Shown here in pieces: positions 10,478 through 16,009 of a stretch of DNA of 16,009 nt. The notes under the pieces were generated by a model. That model had not been told where the DNA came from and ran no database searches. It saw only the letters and a list, made by a program, of their open reading frames with translations. Made by a program: the position numbers and the translations under genes. How positions within the stretch are numbered: the first letter of the stretch is position 1; every line of letters begins with the position of its first letter. The DNA is from Conidiobolus incongruus B7586 (Eukaryota; Entomophthoromycota; Entomophthoromycetes; Entomophthorales; Conidiobolaceae): assembly GCA_000697335.1 (NCBI GenBank), contig JNEM01007204.1, forward strand, positions 1-16,009, read 5' to 3'.

Positions 10478-10907
10478 CTACACGGTGGTGTCATCAGGCA
10501 AGTCACTCAAATTAATTTGAGAGTCCAAGGTATCAAACTCCTGTTGAAGCTGAATTTCCCCACTCAAGTTCTGGGCCAATTGGCCCAAATTCTCTTTAAT
10601 TTTAATTTTTAGCTATATTACCGAAACATTAAAATTTTTGGAGAGTTGAGATTGGATCATATCGAATTCTTGAATTAGTTTTTCAGGTCGTGTTCAATTT
10701 CTAGTTAAAATAAATTTAATGTAATTGTATTTATTAAGTTATATTATTTACCTTCGTAATCAGTGATTATTTTATCGCGATTTTCTCCTCTAATATTGTC
10801 AATTCCAAAAATAGCTGACTTGATAGCATTAATCTCTTGAATATATATTTGAGAGTCTAATAGATTAATAATTGATTTACATATCCTTTTAATTTTGTTA
10901 ATTCCAT
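10478..10907 (-). pseudogene. Small coiled-coil gene with interrupted frame (decaying gene, or assembly indels)
   Basis: I do not recognise the family. Coding-like segments on the minus strand would give about 117 residues. From an ATG at 10907 the first frame stops after 16 codons. An overlapping frame, one base back, continues from before 10857 as a charged, heptad-like segment (starts LDSQI, ends DKIITDYE) to a good donor at 10751. A 51-base GT-AG intron (10701-10751) follows, matching neighbouring introns in size. The next exon starts EIEHDLKN and stops at 10675-10677, while the frame one base back stays open (LIQEFDMIQSQLSKNFNV). A TAG then follows, inside a 30-base in-frame GT-AG segment (10592-10621) that would be very short for an intron here. 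The last segment (10481-10591, 43% GC) ends in the acidic tail LSDLPDDTTV and TAG at 10478. Prediction: helical coiled coil, no membrane segment. It starts 122 bases downstream of the GPI3 stop, same strand. Two single-base gaps plus a stop suggest decay, or indels in the assembly; the neighbouring genes are intact. Confidence 0.5.
10572..10587. other. Perfect 16-bp palindrome TGGGCCAATTGGCCCA
   Basis: An exact self-complementary 16-mer with ten G/C bases, inside the last coding-like segment of the small coiled-coil gene, where it encodes part of NLGQLAQN. It carries CCAAT on both strands. It may simply follow from the codons used. Confidence 0.8.
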
Positions 10908-10919
10908 TATATCATTTGA

Positions 10920-10940
10920 AATTAATTAATTAATTAATTA
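10920..10940. repeat. TAAT tetranucleotide tandem array
   Basis: A second array identical to that at 6078-6098; the two share 26 identical bases including the following TAAAT. This one lies in the short spacer between GPI3 and the coiled-coil gene. Confidence 0.85.
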
Positions 10941-11028
10941 TAAATGACATCAAATGTAATCAGAAAATATAAAATTTAATTTTAATTCAAACTCTTATGG
11001 GATAATTAAATCTGTATTTTAAAATTAT

Positions 11029-12857
11029 TTATTCTTTAGAATTTTTAAAACTTTCAACATCAAATTCGGGAGCTAATTCAATTTCTTCCTTTGGAAAGAA
11101 AAATTCTAATAAAAATAGTATAATGTAATCTAAAGCTACAAATAAACAATATAATTTCCCAGCAAACACTCCACTATTATAGTATCTAAATCAAAATTAA
11201 TAACTTATTTTAATGATTATAGTTTACACCTCAATTACCTTTCGAATCGTTCATAGGTAGTAGGTTGAGGTGTAGATAATATATTATAGTATACCTAATT
11301 ATTAAAAAAATATTAACAAAAACATTGTATTATAGTTTCAATAAAATTAGGCAACCTGTTCAGTTCTTTTAGCGACGTCTCTCCAAGAGTACATTGATTG
11401 AACTTTTTCATGTTGAGCAAATTCATCCATAGGAGGATCATTATTAATTATTTCTTCAATAGCAATACTTAAATTATCCAGCAATTCTAAAAAACATAAA
11501 TCATTATACTTTGGATATTAATAACAAATTAGATGTTTACCTTGTTCATCAGGGTTGGAAAATCTGATTAAATCAGGTGGTAAAACTTCAGGAATACCAC
11601 CAACATTAGTACTAACTACTTTGAGTCTAAAAATTCAATTAATTTACTTCATCAATATAATAATTATAAAATATTCAACTCACCCACAACATGCAGCTTC
11701 TACAATGGCAATACAAAAGGCTTCTGTTAAACTTGTATTCAAAAAGATATGACCTTGAATGAGGGTATTTCGAACTTGAGAGGTTTTAACCACTCCCAAC
11801 AATTTCACTCGATTCGTCAGTAAATTCTTTTCTCTCATCTGCTCCAATTCCACCATCTTTTTACCATCTCCACCTATTAAAAATTTGACTTGAGGATATT
11901 TTTTGCAAATAGTAGGAATGATTGCGATGAGTAAGTCCATTCCCTTTCTCCAAACCAATCGACTTAGCACTACAACAGTTATTGCATCCTTCTCTCTCTT
12001 CGACGGATCTGGAATGAAGTGACTCGGTACGACAGCATTGGGGATGACAGAAACAATTGAAGGATCCAAATTAGCTCTCAAAACTGTATTCTCTCTACTT
12101 TATTTCATATTATTAAAATACATAAATAATGATAAAATATAAAATTACCAAGCGTGACTAACACAAATAACATGATCAATATCAGCCAAGCAAAAAGATA
12201 AAAATTTATTAAAAACTATACTATTCGTATCATTAAAACCGAATAGGGAATGGTCCGTAAATAAAGTTTTCAATCCCAAAGTTCTTCCGTGAATAATACT
12301 TTCTAATCCAAGTTGAGCAAATGCCTATTATCATGTTTTAATATTATTTTTATATTAAATAAGTAAATAAATAAAAACTAAGTTACTTGATGAGCGTGAA
12401 TAATTTGAATTTGCTCTCGAATGCAAATATCTCTAAAAATAGGGAAAATACCATACAAAGTAGGAAAAGTAGCTTGAGCATAAATAACAAAGTGAGGTAA
12501 ATAATAAACTTTTATCCCGTTAGTAATATATCTCACACCCTTTCTATCACCATAGTTATGAGTAATAATAATAACCTAACCAATTTATTTTAATTTTGAT
12601 ATTATTGTATATTTAAATAAGTATTTACTTTATGACCCAAATCAACAAATTGTAGAGCTAAATGATAAATATGAGATTCTACTCCTCCAACATTAGGATA
12701 GAAAAAATCTGAAACTAAACTAATTAAAAATTATTCATTAGAAAATTAAAACTAATTATAAATATAAAAGCTAATAATTTATATTGAATATAAAGTTTAT
12801 TATAAATCAAATTTATTGATTATATTATTACCATATATTTAACTTTTTCCTTTCCAT
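11029..12857 (-). CDS. GPI3: GPI3/PIG-A, catalytic subunit of GPI-GlcNAc transferase
   Basis: It transfers GlcNAc from UDP-GlcNAc to phosphatidylinositol, the first step of GPI-anchor synthesis, on the cytosolic ER face with PIG-C/H/P/Q-type partners. Nine exons (12832-12857, 12629-12719, 12387-12575, 12149-12324, 11684-12097, 11541-11626, 11356-11486, 11239-11294, 11029-11185) join in frame into 441 residues; as I recall, yeast has about 450 and human 484. All introns are GT-AG. Motifs: N-terminal [19 protein letters not shown] (8-25), TDHSLFGF (125-132), VIPNAV, SRL..RKG with R207 and K212, the GT4 EX7E pair E286/E294 in [18 protein letters not shown] (307-315), and WRDVAKRTE. Residues 401-420 form one membrane segment ending FFFPKEEI, the typical C-terminal anchor. 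The start is set by the 26-base first exon, which splices exactly into the conserved NIC motif. Oddities: Leu109 where human and yeast have His, and an outlier GTTGCC donor in intron 7. The last codon overlaps an AATAAA that may serve as a polyadenylation signal. Confidence 0.95.
11225..11274 (-). promoter_or_regulatory. Hairpin enclosing the 5' splice site of GPI3 intron 8
   Basis: A perfect 10-bp inverted repeat (11225-11234 with 11265-11274) pairs intron 8 with exon 8. An inner perfect 5-bp pair (11236-11240 with 11255-11259) covers the exon-intron junction itself, so the GU donor at 11238-11237 would be base-paired in the pre-mRNA. Unspliced intron 8 gives a stop at the junction (FER then stop), before the membrane anchor. 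A splicing-control role is inferred; a chance repeat is possible. Confidence 0.5.
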
Positions 12858-13467
12858 AGATTGTTTGAATATATTAAATTAATTTTTTGTTAATGTATAA
12901 TTTATACTTTTTAAGAATTAATTAATTTTATATTAATATAAATTTATTATGGGATTATACAATTTTTTTTGTTATTAAATAATCATTATATATATATTAT
13001 TCTTTTTCAATTATAATTTTCATATGTTTAAATAATATAAATATAATTGAATACAAAAAAAATTTTTGTAAATATTACTAAATTTAGAAATAAAAAAATA
13101 TATTTTGAAAGAAATTGAAAAAAAAAATCATGAAAATAAAGTTAAAAACAAAATAAAAGAAATGTAATGTATTAAATGGGTTAAAGTTACATTTGTTAGA
13201 GTATTTAATGAACATATATATATATATTTAATTACATTTAGTAGAAATAATAAAATCAAAAATTTTAATTGAATATTGTTAAAATTAATTAGAAATAAAT
13301 TTATGATGTATTTAATTAAGAGGATTATAATGTTTCGATTTATTATTAAAGGAAAATAAATATATATAATTAAAATAAATAAAAAAATCTGAAAATAACC
13401 ATTATAATAAAAATGATTAATAATTATTTTTAGTAATAATTTATGTATTTGTAGTAATGAAGGGTGA
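12858..13467. other. Intergenic spacer between uL3m and GPI3
   Basis: This 610-base AT-rich spacer would hold the uL3m 3' UTR and the GPI3 promoter, as both genes read leftward. It contains TA runs near 12986-12999 and 13214-13229. Open frames that run into it from the uL3m 3' end are out-of-frame shadows. I see no clear promoter motif. Confidence 0.6.
13214..13229. repeat. (AT)n dinucleotide run
   Basis: About eight AT units in the spacer downstream of the uL3m gene. Simple sequence, no evident role. Confidence 0.75.
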
Positions 13468-14517
13468 TTATTTCTTATTCTTATCATTTTGACCAAATAC
13501 TTTGTTTGATAGTTTGGCGGAAATTTCTCTAGGTAAGGTGGGGAGGACAGCGGGATCCATGGTGGGGAAAGGGATTTTGGCATCTTTGGGGAATTTGTCA
13601 AATCCAACCTTCTTGACAGCGTCTCTTACTTTGATATATTGATCGTCGTGTCCGGGAACGGCTCCCTTGACGTAGATTAAATTGAGTTGGGTATCAATTT
13701 TGACAACTCTGAGGTTCAATGTGGTGGCATTTTCACCTCCCATTCTTCCAGGCATTTTTTTACCCTTGGGAACTTTACCTTCTCTGGCACCAGTGGAACC
13801 AATGGAACGATGGGTTAAAGAAACACCATGAGAAGCTCTCAAACCACCGAAACCGTGACGCTTCATACCACCTTGGAAACCTTTACCAATAGTAGGGGCT
13901 GTGACATCAACATATTGACCAGGAACAAAGTGAGCAGCATTTAATACGGTGCCTAAAATATTAAATTAGCTTTTTTTTTCAAAATATATTAAAATAACCA
14001 AAACATACCTTTAGGAAGAACAGCATCGGGAGTAACTAAAAATTCAAAAACTTTATGCTTAGGGTTAACACCGTTAGCTTCAAAATGACCCAACAAAGGC
14101 TTTGTAACCTTATGAGGCCTCATATCTACACAGCCTAATTGCAAGGCGGTATACCCTTCATTTTCGGGAGTTTTGACATAAGTAACTTGACAATCTTTAA
14201 CCTAAAAAAATTGATAAATAACCTGAAAAAAATATGTATTATGAAGGACAAATTACTTCTAAAACGGTACAAGGAACTTGATTACCCAACTCGTCCCAAA
14301 CCAAAGTCATACCCTTTTTAAGGGCGATCAAACCGGTGCGCTTGGATTGTGGAGTCCATTCGGATTGAGGAATTGATTCAACCTTGATTAATTCAGGCTT
14401 AGGATCTTTAATGGATTGATAATGGTAAAATCTATTAGCTCTTTGTAATAATAGTGGAGAACGACTGATAGGAGTAACTTGTAAACAACGGAATTGACTA
14501 ACTAGAGAGCGTATCAT
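13468..14517 (-). CDS. MRPL3: Mitochondrial ribosomal protein uL3m (human MRPL3, yeast MRPL9)
   Basis: A structural protein of the mitochondrial large ribosomal subunit. L3 family proteins bind 23S-type rRNA and reach toward the peptidyl transferase centre. Exons are 14257-14517, 14009-14201 and 13468-13952, with introns of 55 and 56 bases (GT-AG) at phases 0 and 1; the joined protein has 312 residues. Residues 1-37 have five Arg and no acidic residue, a typical mitochondrial presequence, with possible cleavage near R29-F30-Y31. The L3 opening [11 protein letters not shown] is at 61-71. Residues 160-183 match the PROSITE L3 signature completely: F160, D167, A170, T172, G174, K175, G176, G179, R183. 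The GKKMPGRMG loop follows, and the protein ends in a Lys/Asn tail. It is longer than bacterial L3 (about 209) because of the presequence and extensions. The ATG at 14517 is favoured by the presequence. A TATAAATAG-like sequence lies about 10-20 bases upstream, too close to the ATG to be a sure TATA box. Confidence 0.96.
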
Positions 14518-16009
14518 TTTATGTATGCTATTTATAGAGTAAAATATTTATTTTAAAATTAATTTTATTATTGAATAATTATATTTTTAATATTGAATTT
14601 AATACTCTATATTTTGTTAATAAAATTCAATTTATTATTAAAAAAATATTTAAATTAGATATGAATATTATTAAATTATGGGATATAATATCATTATACA
14701 ATTCATTTTATACAACTATTTTTTTGAGAATTTCATATTGAATTTATCGAATATCTATTTTTTGATTTCAATATATTTTATATCATTTTATTTTTATAAT
14801 ATTGGTTTACATAATCAATTCGTATTCTTATCTTTATTATTTAATAAGCCATTATTTATTTTTTCATTCAATTTTTAACTATACATTTTAATTAAAATAT
14901 TAATTTTGAATCTAACTTAATTTACATTGTAAATTATATATAATATTAAATTGGATGAGTAATAAAAATATTTTTGAAATTATTATTTACTATTACTAAT
15001 CATATACTCTCTAATTTATAGATATTTAAAAAGTTTCCATTCAATGAAAATAGTAATTGAAAAAGGATAGTTTATTTTAATAAAAATTTCAAACTATTTT
15101 AATTTTATTAATGGCAAAAATATTATTTTCAAATATTGTTTATTTGTAAGTTCTATTATTTGATATGGAACTCATGATTAGATAAATATTTCTCTTATAG
15201 TTTAAATATTTTATATAGAATTATTTTAAAAAAATATCAATACCTCATTTTAGCATATATAATATTAAAGTTTATATTTTATCACAATTAATTCCTAATC
15301 TGGGCATGAGTATAATTTATATAAATCCATTATTTATTAGTTCAATGCTAATGAACTTTATAATTTTCAATAGTATATTAAAATGTAATAAATATTTCAA
15401 AATTTTAGAAATTAATTATAATAGTAAATATTCGAAATATAATATATAAGGGAAATAAGGAATAGATCATTGGCTAAATTAAAAAATGGCATAGATATTC
15501 ATATTATATAAAGAGTATCATATACTTTAAGATTATCAAAAGCTATTATTTGGTAATTTAAATAATGTGAATGTTTGTGATTGAAAAAAATAAACATTTT
15601 AATATATAAAATATAAAAATAAGTATATAATATAAAATTAATAACTCCTTTTATTTCTAATAACTTTTTGCTATACTTTTGGCAAAGATCTAACACCTAA
15701 AAAACAGTTTTATTATTAAAAACTAAAATTTGATATTTTATACACTAATTAAATTTTTTTATAAAAATTTTCTTCCTTGTAAGCTAATTTTTTAATTACC
15801 TAAAACAATTATAATCATATAGGTTATAATCTAGGGAATATATTAGATATGGTAGTTTTTTCAGTTATTTTCAATTAGAAATTTTTTATAACTTTAATTT
15901 TAAATATTATATAATTATTATATAAAATAATAATTTAATTAAGTTTATTAATTAAAAATAATATTATTTTTTTAAATAATATAAATTTTACTTTTAATTG
16001 TTTTCTTTG
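14518..16009. other. AT-rich right flank with only exon-like scraps
   Basis: The first part should include the uL3m promoter. The open frame at 14678-14878 (plus) encodes an Ile/Phe/Tyr-rich low-complexity peptide and is not credible. On the minus strand, 15640-15696 follows a TTTTTTAG acceptor-like sequence and encodes VLDLCQKYSKKLLEIKG, and a second short open segment (VIKKLAYKEENFYKKI, then stop) follows TTGTTTTAG near 15815. They could be exons of a minus-strand gene that begins beyond the window, but I cannot join them in frame. Confidence 0.4.

Noticed and set aside
10861-10910. 24-base GT-AG segment in the coiled-coil gene start as an intron
   Set aside because: Far shorter than any supported intron here, and removing it leads into a frame that stops before the real donor at 10751.
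11555-11752. 65-codon plus-strand open frame
   Set aside because: Antisense to GPI3 exons 5 and 6 and intron 5.
13128-13607. 159-codon minus-strand open frame
   Set aside because: Out-of-frame shadow of uL3m exon 3 running into AT-rich spacer; the spacer part is Ile/Leu/Tyr noise.
14678-14878. 66-codon plus-strand hydrophobic frame
   Set aside because: Ile/Phe/Tyr/Asn-rich translation of AT-rich DNA; no start context or partner exon to support it.
1-16009. Transposons, virus-like elements, CRISPR arrays, rRNA or telomeric repeats
   Set aside because: No transposase, reverse transcriptase, capsid or integrase motif, no long terminal repeats, no regularly spaced repeats and no rRNA-like conserved stretch was seen by eye.

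Overview
The window looks like nuclear DNA from an AT-rich, intron-bearing fungus. The best evidence is the protein set: a fungal-type Q50 homeodomain regulator, the GPI-anchor glycosyltransferase GPI3/PIG-A whose C-terminal membrane anchor resembles the yeast form, and mitochondrial ribosomal protein uL3m. Introns are 51-62 bases with GT-AG ends (one is 112). That many introns argues against Saccharomycotina, and a mitochondrial ribosomal protein argues against anaerobic chytrids. I cannot place the organism more closely; an early-diverging fungus or a Taphrinomycotina-like lineage would both fit.

Every gene I can support is on the minus strand. From right to left in transcription order: an AT-rich right flank (14518-16009) with a few exon-like scraps; uL3m in three exons (13468-14517); a 610-base spacer; GPI3/PIG-A in nine exons (11029-12857); a 121-base spacer; a small coiled-coil gene whose frame is interrupted (10478-10907); a gene desert of about 5 kb; then an intronless homeobox gene (3441-4619) with an AUG-free leader and a GC-richer upstream region (4620-5400); and finally a 3.4-kb left flank without recognisable genes. 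Coding stretches are about 35-50% GC and the deserts about 10-25%, so composition alone marks the genes.

The genes do not form a pathway. uL3m serves mitochondrial translation, GPI3 makes the first GPI precursor at the ER, and the homeobox protein is probably a nuclear regulator.

The observations most worth a second look are: the interrupted coiled-coil gene, with a slippery-like heptamer directly before its internal stop; a 10-bp plus 5-bp hairpin that encloses the 5' splice site of GPI3 intron 8, beside an intron 7 with an outlier donor, where retention of either intron would remove the membrane anchor; loss of a conserved His in GPI3; the 295-base AUG-free leader of the homeobox gene; and a 13-bp perfect hairpin downstream of it. 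I saw no virus-like element, transposon, CRISPR array, rRNA or tRNA.
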